Of a DNA stretch of 64,000 nucleotides, positions 37,113 to 44,274 are shown piece by piece. The stretch lies in assembly GCA_963677215.1 (NCBI GenBank), contig OY781919.1:930001-994000 (forward strand), written 5' to 3'. How positions within the stretch are numbered: the first letter of the stretch is position 1; the number at the start of each line of letters is the position of its first letter. The stretch is from G963676795 sp963677215 (GTDB lineage Bacteria; Desulfobacterota; Desulfuromonadia; Desulfuromonadales; Geopsychrobacteraceae). The notes beneath the pieces were generated by a model. The model ran no database searches. It saw nothing but the letters and a program-made list of their open reading frames with translations, and was not told the DNA's origin. The translations under genes were made by a program, and so were the position numbers.

Positions 37113-37354
37113 CAGCCTTTCTTTACAAAATTCATTTATATTTCATTGAATATACTCACATTGAGCTGCAGGTCAACCTCACCGAAATCAACCGTGGACA
37201 ATATAAGCAAGTTGTATTATCTGAACAATGAAACAACAAACGGTTAAAATACCCCCCGCTGTCCTCCTTATATAAATAGGGGAGGGAGCAAGTTTACTAG
37301 CAGGGGCTAACAGCAAATCAGCAAAGAGTCATTTTCTTGCACAAAGGGGTCTGA

Positions 37355-38041
37355 ATGATTCTCCAGGGAACCATTGTCAATGTAATCGCCATCGCCGCCG
37401 GATCACTGGTCGGCTTCAAAGCTGGCCGACTGCTTTCAGAACGGATGCGCAAAACGCTGATGTCCGGCCTCGGCCTAGCTGTTCTGCTGATCGGCCTGAA
37501 ACTTTCGTTGCAGAGCCAGCAGCTGATGATCGTCATTGCCAGCCTGATCCTCGGCGGTCTGATCGGTGAAATCATCGGCATCGAAAAACGCCTGGAAAAC
37601 TTCGGTGAGCGCCTGCAAAAAAGATTCTCAGGCAGTGGCAAGGTTGCCGAAGGGTTCGTTGTCGCCAGTCTGCTCTACTGTGTCGGCGCCATGGCGATCA
37701 TGGGTTCCTTGCAGGACGGTATGGGCGACAAGCCGACCATCCTCTACGCCAAGGCCGCCCTCGACGGCGTGGCCTCGATCGCCCTGGCCTCGACCCTGGG
37801 GATCGGCGTACTCTTTTCAATCATTCCACTGGCCCTCTACCAGGGGGCGATCACCCTGGCAACCGGACTGATGAGCCGGGTCCTGACCGAACCTGTCATG
37901 ACCGAGATGAACGCCGTCGGCGGACTGCTGATCGTCGCCATCGCCCTCGACCTGCTCGGTCTCAAGCGCCTGCCGGTTGGCAACCTGCTGCCAGCCGTGT
38001 TTGTTGCCGCGGCGCTGATGTGGATCTTCAGGCTAGCGTGA
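37355..38041 (+). CDS. DUF554 (YqgA-like) membrane protein
   Basis: A 228-residue membrane protein with six or seven hydrophobic helices, starting MILQGTIVNVIAIAAGSLVGF and containing the family patterns GEIIGIEKRLENFGERLQKRF, FVVASLLYCVGAMAIMGSLQDG and KAALDGVASIALASTLGIGV. The DUF554 family is conserved but its transport function is unproven. The ATG has AAAGGGG upstream. It is the first plus-strand gene after the minus-strand mod block, with a GC-rich hairpin element in the gap before it (37250-37295). Confidence 0.85.
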   Translation: MILQGTIVNVIAIAAGSLVGFKAGRLLSERMRKTLMSGLGLAVLLIGLKLSLQSQQLMIVIASLILGGLIGEIIGIEKRLENFGERLQKRFSGSGKVAEGFVVASLLYCVGAMAIMGSLQDGMGDKPTILYAKAALDGVASIALASTLGIGVLFSIIPLALYQGAITLATGLMSRVLTEPVMTEMNAVGGLLIVAIALDLLGLKRLPVGNLLPAVFVAAALMWIFRLA

Positions 38042-38452
38042 TCCCGAAGGAATGAAAACACCACCCCTTAGCAAGACAAGCAATTGCCGGGCTGGCAGGG
38101 CCTCGAATCTGTATTTCAACAGACTTATCCACAGCAAGACACTGGATGCTGGCAAGATCACAACAAACAGCGTAATCCACTGCTTTTTATAGTTATTCTG
38201 TCTTCTCCATTGCCAGGACAAAGATTTTTCCGGGTAAAGATCCGGCATAACCGAGGGAAGTTATCCACATTCACTGGCAAAACCAGATTCCCGTGACAGC
38301 TCTTCAAATCATCCTTTTGCGCACAAATTACAATTACAAATTGTTGCAGCCCGGCACTCCAGAAACATCAAATCCATTTTTTTTCAGTCCCCCCTTGACT
38401 GATTACCGATTTAGCAATAGTTTAATATCTAATTATTAGATATGGAGACGAT
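38042..38452. other. 411-bp region with two exact DnaA-box motifs
   Basis: No gene. TTATCCACA occurs exactly at 38125-38133 and 38261-38269. A TTTTCCGG block lies between them at about 38226, and TTTTGCGC follows at 38315-38322. The same motifs recur in the same order in the gap at 42346-42797. The right end holds the MarR promoter (TTGACT at 38395) and operator. Confidence 0.5.
38425..38443. promoter_or_regulatory. Palindromic MarR operator candidate at its own promoter
   Basis: ATATCTAATTATTAGATAT is a perfect 19-bp inverted repeat around one central base. It lies just downstream of a TTGACT -35 box and 9 bp before the MarR start codon, the classic position for autorepression. Confidence 0.7.
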
Positions 38453-38905
38453 ATGCCAATTTCATTTCATGGAACAAAAACGGAAACCGAGGCTCTTAGC
38501 ACCTATGTCAAACTGGTGAGAGCCACTGAAACGATCACAGCCGTCACACATCGCCATCTGGCAGACGAAAAACTGACCGTCTCCCAGTTTGGCGTACTGG
38601 AATCCCTCTATCATCTGGGTCCCATGTGTCAGGCCGAGGTCGCCAGAAAAAACCTTAAAAGTACGGCGAACATCACCACCGTTGTCGATAATCTGGAAAA
38701 GCGCGGTCTGGTTGAACGGATCCGTAGTGATCAAGATCGCCGTTACATCACTCTGCACCTGACAGACGCCGGGCTCAACCTGATCAGAGAGATCTTTCCC
38801 GACCATGTTCAAGGGTTGGTCAATGCGTTCAGAGCCCTGACCTCAGATGAGCAGCAACAACTGGCCAGCCTCTGCAAAAAGCTGGGAATGAACCAACAGG
38901 AATAA
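38453..38905 (+). CDS. MarR-family repressor
   Basis: A 150-residue dimeric winged-helix regulator. The DNA-binding part runs from about 35 to 105 (LTVSQFGVLESLYHLGPMCQAEVARKN in part, KSTANITTVVDNLEKRGLVERI, then the wing RSDQDRRYITLHLTDAG). It has no obvious pair of redox cysteines, though Cys56 in GPMCQAEVA sits in the helix-turn-helix region. It probably represses itself and the doxX-pirin-nitroreductase genes through the two palindromes that flank it. Such operons respond to quinones, electrophiles or oxidants; that is inferred from the gene set. The ATG follows GGAG. Confidence 0.9.
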   Translation: MPISFHGTKTETEALSTYVKLVRATETITAVTHRHLADEKLTVSQFGVLESLYHLGPMCQAEVARKNLKSTANITTVVDNLEKRGLVERIRSDQDRRYITLHLTDAGLNLIREIFPDHVQGLVNAFRALTSDEQQQLASLCKKLGMNQQE

Positions 38906-38919
38906 AAAGATTTACCAAT

Positions 38920-38939
38920 GTAATTCGATATCGAATTAC
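38920..38939. promoter_or_regulatory. Palindromic operator candidate before doxX
   Basis: GTAATTCGATATCGAATTAC is a perfect 20-bp palindrome, 14 bp after the MarR stop and 26 bp before the doxX start. It shares the TAAT/ATTA ends of the palindrome at 38425 but not its exact core. Confidence 0.65.
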
Positions 38940-38988
38940 CAGACATCAATATAAGGAGCTTCTCCATGTTATATAAATTATTTGCAAC

Positions 38989-40309
38989 CACTACTGTCCG
39001 GTTAAAAAATCAGACAACGTTGTAAGTTGTTGATAATAATTGTTCTTTGACATAACTGTTCCGTTTTCGATTTGAATTCACCCCACGAATATGGGGAGAT
39101 ACCTTCCATCAACGCAGGAGGTATCGATGAATTCAGGCCAAACCGTTTTCAGGCAACTGCTGCAGTTTCTGCCACGTCACGATTTCAATCTGTGCGTTCG
39201 CCGCTACCGTGGTGATTATCGGGCCAGAAAGTTTTCGACATTCGATCAATTTCTGTGCCTTGCCTATGCCCAGATGGCTGGCCGTGAAAGCTTGCGCGAT
39301 ATTGAAACCTGTTTGAACTCTCACCGCGAGAAGCTTTATCACATCGGCTTTCGTGGTTCTGTGTCCCGCTCAACTCTGGCTGATAGCAGTGAGCGAAGAG
39401 ACTGGCGCATCTTTCAAGACTTCGGCCATGTCCTGATTCGCATGGCGCAGCGTCTTTACTGTGACGAACCGTTTGCCCTGGAGCTCGGTCAGCCACTGTA
39501 TGCTTTCGATTCAACGACCATCGATCTGTGCCTGTCCCTGTTCCCGTGGGCTGGATACAAAACGACGAAGTCGGCGGTTAAGATGCATACTCTGCTTGAT
39601 CTGCGAGGCACCATCCCGACTTACGTCGCCGTCACGACAGGCAAAGTACATGACGTCCGAATGCTTGATTCTCTGCCGGTAACCGAGAATGCCATTTACA
39701 CCATGGACAAGGCCTATACCGACTTCTCGCGACTCTATACGTTGCATCAGCAAGGAGGTTTCTTCGTCATCAGGGCAAAAGACAATTTGCGCTACAGGCG
39801 ACTTTATTCCGCAGCCAAAGAGAAGTCAGCCGGGATCAAAGCAGACCAGACGATAGTCCTGGTCACTCCCAAATCGAAAAAGGACTATCCGGAAAAGCTC
39901 CGTCGGATCAGTTATGTTGACAAAGATCGGAACAAACATCTGGTCTTTTTGACCAACAATTTTGCGATTTCAGCAACGACTGTTGCCGAAGTCTATAAGC
40001 AGCGCTGGCAGGTGGAACTATTTTTCAAGTGGGTCAAACAACACCTGCGGATCAAATCGTTTCACGGAACATCGATCAACGCTGTGAAGAGCCAGATATG
40101 GGTCGCACTGAGCATTTATCTTCTGGTTGTCATTGCGAAGAAAAAGCTCAAAATTCCATGCGAGCTCTACACTTTTTTACAGATTCTAGAGGTCAATTTG
40201 TTTGAGAAAAAGCCCATTTCTTCACTGGTTGCCGATGCTCTCAAGCAAATTCAAGACCTCCCTAACAGTAACCAGCTGGATTTATTCAGCTATTAACCGG
40301 ACAGTAGTG
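38989..40309 (+). mobile_element. IS4-family insertion sequence
   Basis: The ends are perfect inverted repeats, CACTACTGTCCGGTTAA on the left (38989-39005) and TTAACCGGACAGTAGTG on the right (40293-40309). The target ATTTGCAAC is duplicated at 38980-38988 and 40310-40318; the duplication may be two bases longer (ATTTGCAACCA) because both flanks continue with CA. The length is about 1.3 kb with one intact transposase gene. Clean ends and an intact reading frame suggest a recent insertion. Confidence 0.93.
39127..40296 (+). CDS. IS4-family transposase
   Basis: A 389-residue DDE transposase. An N-terminal DUF4372-like part (FRQLLQFLPRHDFN, then YARKFSTFDQFLCLAYAQ-like stretch) precedes the catalytic core with Asp128 in YAFDSTTIDLC, Asp194 in YTMDKAYTDF and Glu297 in the YREK-type motif YKQRWQVELFFKWVKQ. 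All three catalytic residues are present, so the enzyme is probably active. The start at 39127 has AGGAGG 5 bp upstream; the open frame begins earlier at 39091 but lacks a ribosome site. It ends 13 bp before the right end of the element. Confidence 0.94.
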   Translation: MNSGQTVFRQLLQFLPRHDFNLCVRRYRGDYRARKFSTFDQFLCLAYAQMAGRESLRDIETCLNSHREKLYHIGFRGSVSRSTLADSSERRDWRIFQDFGHVLIRMAQRLYCDEPFALELGQPLYAFDSTTIDLCLSLFPWAGYKTTKSAVKMHTLLDLRGTIPTYVAVTTGKVHDVRMLDSLPVTENAIYTMDKAYTDFSRLYTLHQQGGFFVIRAKDNLRYRRLYSAAKEKSAGIKADQTIVLVTPKSKKDYPEKLRRISYVDKDRNKHLVFLTNNFAISATTVAEVYKQRWQVELFFKWVKQHLRIKSFHGTSINAVKSQIWVALSIYLLVVIAKKKLKIPCELYTFLQILEVNLFEKKPISSLVADALKQIQDLPNSNQLDLFSY

Positions 40310-40771
40310 ATTTGCAACCAATAACTCTTACGCAACACTGATTCTTCGCCTGTTTCTGGCACTGGTCATCTTTCCGCACGGAGCTCAGAAGCTGGTCGGC
40401 TGGTTCGGCGGGTACGGGTTCAGCGGCACAATGAACTTTTTTACCGAAGGGATGGGTATCCCCTACATCTTTGCCCTGCTGGCCATCCTGGCCGAATTCT
40501 TCGGGGCTCTCGGCCTGATCGTCGGACTGGGGACAAGAATCGCAGCTCTGGGCATCGGTGTCACCATGGCAGTCGCCACCCTGATGGTTCATGTTCCAAA
40601 CGGTTTCTTTATGAACTGGTATGGGAATCAGGCGGGGGAAGGGGTTGAGTTTCACCTGCTCAGTATCGGCATGGCCCTGGCGCTGATCTTCAGCGGTGCG
40701 GGCAAATGGTCGCTGGATCGGCTGCTGGCCGGCAAACTGGAAAAATGATTCAGCCGCTAAAGGAGCGAACC

Positions 40772-41467
40772 ATGATCACAGTACGTAGATCTGAAGATAG
40801 AGGTCATTTTGTCTCAGACTGGCTGGACAGTTACCACAGCTTCTCCTTTGACAGCTACTACGATCCCGACCAGATGGGCTTCCGCAGCCTGCGGGTCATC
40901 AATCAGGATCGGGTCAAACCCGGGCAAGGCTTTCCGCTCCACCCGCATCGTGATATGGAGATCCTCTCCTTTGTCCTTGAAGGCGAGCTCAAACACAAAG
41001 ACAACCTGGGACATGAGGGAATCATCAAAGCCGGCGAGGTCCAGCGCATCTCGGCCGGAAGCGGGGTTATGCACAGCGAGTACAACCCCTCGGAGACCGT
41101 GGAGGTCCATTTCCTTCAGATCTGGGTCTTGCCCGAAGAAAAGGGACTGAACCCCTCCTACGAAAACAGGGTGTTTGAGCTGAAGGAGCAGAACCAGCTG
41201 CAGCTACTCGCGTCACGGGACGGCAGAGATGGATCGGCTGTCGTTCATCAGGATATCGCTCTTTATTCCGGCGAACTGGAAGCAGGGAACTGTTTCGAAT
41301 ACCATCTGGCAGAAGAGCGGCACGCCTGGATTCAGGTCACCAACGGAGAACTCACGATAGCAGGAGAACATTTGCAAGCCGGTGACGGCGCGGCGATCAG
41401 TGAAGAAAAAATGCTCGGTCTCTCTGCCAAAGATGAAGCCCGTTTCCTGCTTTTTGACCTGGCTTAA
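40772..41467 (+). CDS. Pirin-family bicupin (YhhW-like)
   Basis: A 231-residue bicupin. The N-terminal cupin has the metal ligands in FPLHPHRDMEILSFVLEGELKHKD and SGVMHSEYN, typical of pirins. YhhW-type pirins can oxidise quercetin-like flavonoids, but many have no known substrate. The ATG at 40772 has AAAGGAG 5 bp upstream, 24 bp after the doxX stop, so the two genes were one operon. With doxX cut by the insertion, its expression may be altered. Confidence 0.9.
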   Translation: MITVRRSEDRGHFVSDWLDSYHSFSFDSYYDPDQMGFRSLRVINQDRVKPGQGFPLHPHRDMEILSFVLEGELKHKDNLGHEGIIKAGEVQRISAGSGVMHSEYNPSETVEVHFLQIWVLPEEKGLNPSYENRVFELKEQNQLQLLASRDGRDGSAVVHQDIALYSGELEAGNCFEYHLAEERHAWIQVTNGELTIAGEHLQAGDGAAISEEKMLGLSAKDEARFLLFDLA

Positions 41468-41522
41468 TGGGTCGGTCAAGAACACTATAAAATCGATATA
41501 AACCTACGAAAGGATATAGTTT

Positions 41523-42125
41523 ATGAAAACCGATTTCTGGAACGCGATAAAAGAGAGAAGAACCTATTACGCCCTCAGCAAGGAACAGGTCACCAGCGAT
41601 GAGAAAATAGAGGAGATCGTCGCTGAAGCGATCAAACATGTCCCTTCCTCCTTCAATTCCCAGAGCGCCAGGGTGGTCGTTCTGCTCGGCGAGCAGCATG
41701 ACAGATTATGGGATATAGCCAAGGCGGAACTGAAAAAGCTGGTTCCGGCAGACAGCTTTCAGGCCACCGAGGACAAGATCAATGGCGCCTTCCGCAGCGG
41801 TTACGGCACGATCCTCTATTTCGAAGATATGCGGGTTGTCGAAGGGCTGCAGCAGCAGTTTCCGCTGTACGCTGACAACTTCCCAGTCTGGTCCAATCAG
41901 TCGTCGGGGATGCTCCAGTTCGCCATCTGGTCGGCTCTGGATATCGAGGGCTGGGGCGCTTCGCTGCAGCACTACAATCCGGTCATCGACGAGGCCGTTA
42001 AAGCTGCCTGGAACATTCCGGTTAGCTGGAAGCTGATCGCCCAGATGCCGTTCGGCAAACCGGCGGCGGAACCTGGAGAGAAGACTTTCCAGCCACTTGA
42101 AGAGCGGATCAAGGTCTTAAAATAA
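41523..42125 (+). CDS. Nitroreductase (Frm2-like)
   Basis: A 200-residue flavoprotein of the small nitroreductase group related to yeast Frm2/Hbn1 and bacterial YdgI-like enzymes. It shows the N-terminal KERRTYYAL that contacts FMN phosphate, the HVPSSFNSQSARVVVLLG segment, and WSNQSSGMLQFAIWSALDIEGWGASLQHYNP in two pieces typical of the group. It likely reduces nitro, quinone or other electrophilic compounds with NAD(P)H. It lies 55 bp after pirin, and the unit ends with a long hairpin. The gene set fits a MarR-controlled detoxification operon. Confidence 0.86.
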   Translation: MKTDFWNAIKERRTYYALSKEQVTSDEKIEEIVAEAIKHVPSSFNSQSARVVVLLGEQHDRLWDIAKAELKKLVPADSFQATEDKINGAFRSGYGTILYFEDMRVVEGLQQQFPLYADNFPVWSNQSSGMLQFAIWSALDIEGWGASLQHYNPVIDEAVKAAWNIPVSWKLIAQMPFGKPAAEPGEKTFQPLEERIKVLK

Positions 42126-42147
42126 CGGTGAAACTAATATAAACAAC

Positions 42148-42179
42148 GCAGCAGGCTGCACAGAGGTGCAGCCTGCTGC
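42148..42179. terminator. Long hairpin between nitroreductase and rubredoxin genes
   Basis: GCAGCAGGCTGCAC (42148-42161) pairs perfectly with GTGCAGCCTGCTGC (42166-42179) around AGAG. It sits between two convergent genes and lacks a strong T-run on either side, so it may act as a 3'-end stabiliser rather than a classic terminator. Confidence 0.7.
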
Positions 42180-42186
42180 ATACCGA

Positions 42187-42345
42187 TCAAATCGCTTCAA
42201 AAAGCGGCTTGTCGACACCGCAGTGCGGACAGGTCCAGTCTTCGGGAAGATCATCAAAAGCGGTTCCCGGAGGAGTCCCGTTTTCCTGATCGCCGATCTC
42301 AGGGGTGTAGACGTATTTACAGATAGTACAACGATACTTTTGCAT
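42187..42345 (-). CDS. Rubredoxin
   Basis: A 52-residue iron protein with the four cysteine ligands at 6, 9, 39 and 42, in KYRCTICKYVY and WTCPHCGVDK. The aromatic and proline residues around them (TPPGTAFDDLPEDWTC) are those of classic rubredoxins. It carries single electrons, typically to reductases or oxidases that remove oxygen or peroxide in anaerobes. The ATG at 42345 has GGAG 7 bp upstream. It is convergent with the nitroreductase operon and is too short for common gene-finding cut-offs. Confidence 0.96.
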   Translation of the reverse strand: MQKYRCTICKYVYTPEIGDQENGTPPGTAFDDLPEDWTCPHCGVDKPLFEAI

Positions 42346-42797
42346 GAGAAAGCTCCATTCTCTAAATGATAAATGACCGAACCGGGTAGAACTCTAGCAA
42401 AAATAGGTCAATGACTACAATAGTGGTTACATTTCTTTTTAGATGGCACTCTATACAGGGCATTTGCCGCAACCACTTGGCTCAAGTGTCACTCGGAATC
42501 AACTGATAATGGCACTAAAATCTGTTTCCACAGACTTATCCACAGGGCTTTTTCACAGCTGTCGATTTCTCAACACAAGCAACTTAAATGCCATAACCTG
42601 CCAATATTTAGAGCTTTTATTTTTCTAATGACGAAATATAAAAAACTTTTCCGGTCATCATTCAGCTTCCAGCGCAAAAGGATATCCACATTTTGCGCTC
42701 TGCCAAAGCCATGAAAATCGGTCGTACGCTTGGCCCCCTGGCCAGCTTCGGTCTATACTGCAGGGACAATCTGAACTATCCAACTACGGAGGATAAG
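42346..42797. other. 452-bp region with a DnaA-box cluster and AT-rich stretch
   Basis: No gene. GTTTCCACA (42524), TTATCCACA (42536-42544) and TTTTTCACA (42549-42557) lie 12-13 bp apart. Two of the three match the DnaA-box consensus TTWTNCACA exactly, and the first differs by one base. An AT-rich stretch follows at about 42600-42655, then AGCGCAAAA/TTTTGCGCT (42671-42679 and 42691-42699) forms an inverted repeat enclosing ATATCCACA. The order of motifs repeats that at 38042-38452. The right end leads into the cobalamin adenosyltransferase gene. Confidence 0.5.
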
Positions 42798-43364
42798 ATG
42801 CCCAAACTTGACCAGATCATGACCCGGGGCGGAGACAAAGGAACAACCAGCCTGGTTGACGGCAGTCGGGTCAGCAAATCCTGCCAACGGGTCAGCACCT
42901 ACGGAACGATTGATGAACTAAACTCGGTTTTCGGCCTGGTACGCTGTGAACAGCTGCCGGAAGGTCTGAATGAGAAAATCCTGCAACTGCAGAATGAGCT
43001 GTTCAATCTGGGGGGCGAGTTGGCGACTCCGGCAACCAGCGAGTTTGCCGAACGCCTGCCGAAAATCGGCCAGCAGCAGATCGACCGGCTGGAAGCCTGG
43101 CTGGAAGAGGCGCGCGACCAGCTGACCCCGATGGAAAATTTTGTCCTGCCGGGGGGCAGCCGGGCGGCGGCAACACTGCACCTGGCCAGAACCGTCACCC
43201 GCCGCTGTGAACGGGAACTGGTCGCTCTGATGCAAGAAGAGGAGATCAACCCGCTGTGCCAGCGCTTTGTCAACCGCCTCTCCGACCTCTGCTTTGTCTG
43301 GGCACGGCTGAGCAACGACTGCGGCCGCGGCGATATCTTCTGGCGCCCTGCGGGAAACAACTGA
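42798..43364 (+). CDS. Cob(I)alamin adenosyltransferase, PduO type
   Basis: A 188-residue enzyme that transfers the adenosyl group of ATP to cob(I)alamin to make coenzyme B12. It has the PduO signatures TRGGDKGTTSLVDGSRV near residue 9, YGTIDELNSVFGLVR, FVLPGGSRAAATLHLARTVTRRCER and the C-terminal NRLSDLCFVWAR. The start at 42798 has GGAGG 6 bp upstream; the open frame extends further upstream without a ribosome site. It is followed by a GC-rich hairpin and then copy B of the dispersed repeat. Confidence 0.93.
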   Translation: MPKLDQIMTRGGDKGTTSLVDGSRVSKSCQRVSTYGTIDELNSVFGLVRCEQLPEGLNEKILQLQNELFNLGGELATPATSEFAERLPKIGQQQIDRLEAWLEEARDQLTPMENFVLPGGSRAAATLHLARTVTRRCERELVALMQEEEINPLCQRFVNRLSDLCFVWARLSNDCGRGDIFWRPAGNN

Positions 43365-43379
43365 CCTTCAGCCGGGAAA

Positions 43380-43425
43380 GCCCCCCCCTCAATCCCTCCT
43401 ATTTCATAGGGGGGGACGCTTGTTC
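43380..43425. repeat. GC-hairpin element after the adenosyltransferase gene
   Basis: A C-run (from 43380) pairs with a G-run ending near 43415, around TCCTCCTATTTCATA. A similar arrangement, CCCCCC-TCCTCCTTATATAAATA-GGGGAGGGA, lies at 37252-37290 before the DUF554 gene. Here it may serve as the terminator of the upstream gene. Confidence 0.5.
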
Positions 43426-43438
43426 CAACTGACTTTCA

Positions 43439-43633
43439 TCAAAACTCCGCTATGTAGAGTTTTTCCGATTTTGCCCATTCAATGAGCGAGCTCATTGCTG
43501 GGCGCGTTGTCAGTTACTGGCGTATACCTAATAAAAAACTCAGTAACATGAACGACATGTAAAAAGAGCCCTTTTGGATCCTTTTGTGGCTCTGGACAAA
43601 AGGATGTCGCCTTGCGGGGGCGAGTCCCCGCAA
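43439..43633. repeat. Dispersed intergenic repeat, copy B
   Basis: Matches copy A (27461-27653) along the whole length in the same orientation. It too sits behind a hairpin that follows a plus-strand gene. It holds AAAACTCCGCTATGTAGAG, GGCGCGTTGTCAGTTACTGG, then a stem CTTTTGGATCCTTTTG with CAAAAGG, and a closing GGGGGCG/CCCCG hairpin. Confidence 0.7.
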
Positions 43634-43758
43634 CTTGAGAATTATGATGAGCGAGAAGCTAACGTTGTCAGCATCCTGAAAGCATCCTTGCACGCAGGGT
43701 ACTCTTGCCAAGACCCCGAACTACTGCTACCTTACCGTTTTTCTCCGGAGAACCGTGA

Positions 43759-44274
43759 ATGACAGAGCAAAAACCGCCAGAAGAACAACTGATTCCACGC
43801 CTGCTTGCCAGCAATGCCCTGCGCGCCAACCTGACCAAGCACATGGATCTCAACAAGATGGCCGACTCCAAGGCGTCGATGATCATGACCGCCTCGTCGC
43901 TGGTGATCACCATCACCCTGACCCAGTATGATAAACTCGACCTGCTAACCATCATTCTGCTGGCGGGCTCGGGAATGCTGGCCGTACTTTTTTCAATTCT
44001 GGCAATCATTCCCCCCTTGCATGTCAGTGGCCAGACCAACCTTTTCTACTTCCGCTCCTTCTGCGACCTAAGTGAAGAGGAGTTCAAGTCCCAGTTCAAA
44101 GAGACAATCATCAACAAGGAAAAACTCTACGACGCCTACATGCACGAGATCTACTACCTTGGTCGCCACCGGCTGACCCGTAAATATTTTTATGTTCGCA
44201 ACGGCCTCTGGGCACTGCTGCTTGGTCTGTTGCTCGCCACTCTCAGTGCCCTTGTGACCCGCGTGCTGTTATGA
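43759..44274 (+). CDS. PycTM-like (DUF5706) membrane protein
   Basis: A 171-residue protein with four predicted transmembrane helices in two pairs: about 45-60 with 66-86, and a C-terminal pair near 150-170 after a polar loop (SLSEEEFKSQFKETIINKEK-like stretch). The N-terminal segment NLTKHMDLNKMADSKASMIMTASSLV closely resembles the PycTM effector module of Pycsar antiphage systems, where cyclic pyrimidine nucleotides trigger membrane damage. No pyrimidine cyclase is adjacent, so the match is to the membrane module only, and many genomes carry such orphan genes. The ATG follows GGAG by 7 bp and the stop overlaps rsmE (ATGA). Confidence 0.7.
   Translation: MTEQKPPEEQLIPRLLASNALRANLTKHMDLNKMADSKASMIMTASSLVITITLTQYDKLDLLTIILLAGSGMLAVLFSILAIIPPLHVSGQTNLFYFRSFCDLSEEEFKSQFKETIINKEKLYDAYMHEIYYLGRHRLTRKYFYVRNGLWALLLGLLLATLSALVTRVLL

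Larger units (their letters stand above)
38966..40748 (+). pseudogene. DoxX-family membrane protein gene split by an IS4-family element
   Basis: The ATG at 38966 has AAGGAG 7 bp upstream and encodes only MLYKLFAT before the insertion element. The frame resumes at 40321. Removing the element and one copy of the target duplication leaves 453 bp, an intact 150-codon gene with no stop: four-helix DoxX/DoxD-type protein with LRLFLALVIFPHGAQKLVGW, FALLAILAEFFGALGLIVGL and a C-terminal LSIGMALALIFSGAGKWSLD. DoxX proteins are small membrane subunits often linked to thiol and redox stress. As it stands the gene is broken, and the rest of the operon may depend on read-through or an element-borne promoter. 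Confidence 0.9.

Noticed and set aside
38042..42797. A firm call of the chromosomal replication origin
   Set aside because: DnaA-box motifs are real, but no dnaA, dnaN, rpmH or mnmG is near, and in sampled stretches C exceeds G on the coding strand on both sides, so local base skew does not settle the matter.
43759..44274. A complete Pycsar antiphage system
   Set aside because: Only the membrane-effector-like module is present. No pyrimidine cyclase gene lies within several kilobases on either side.
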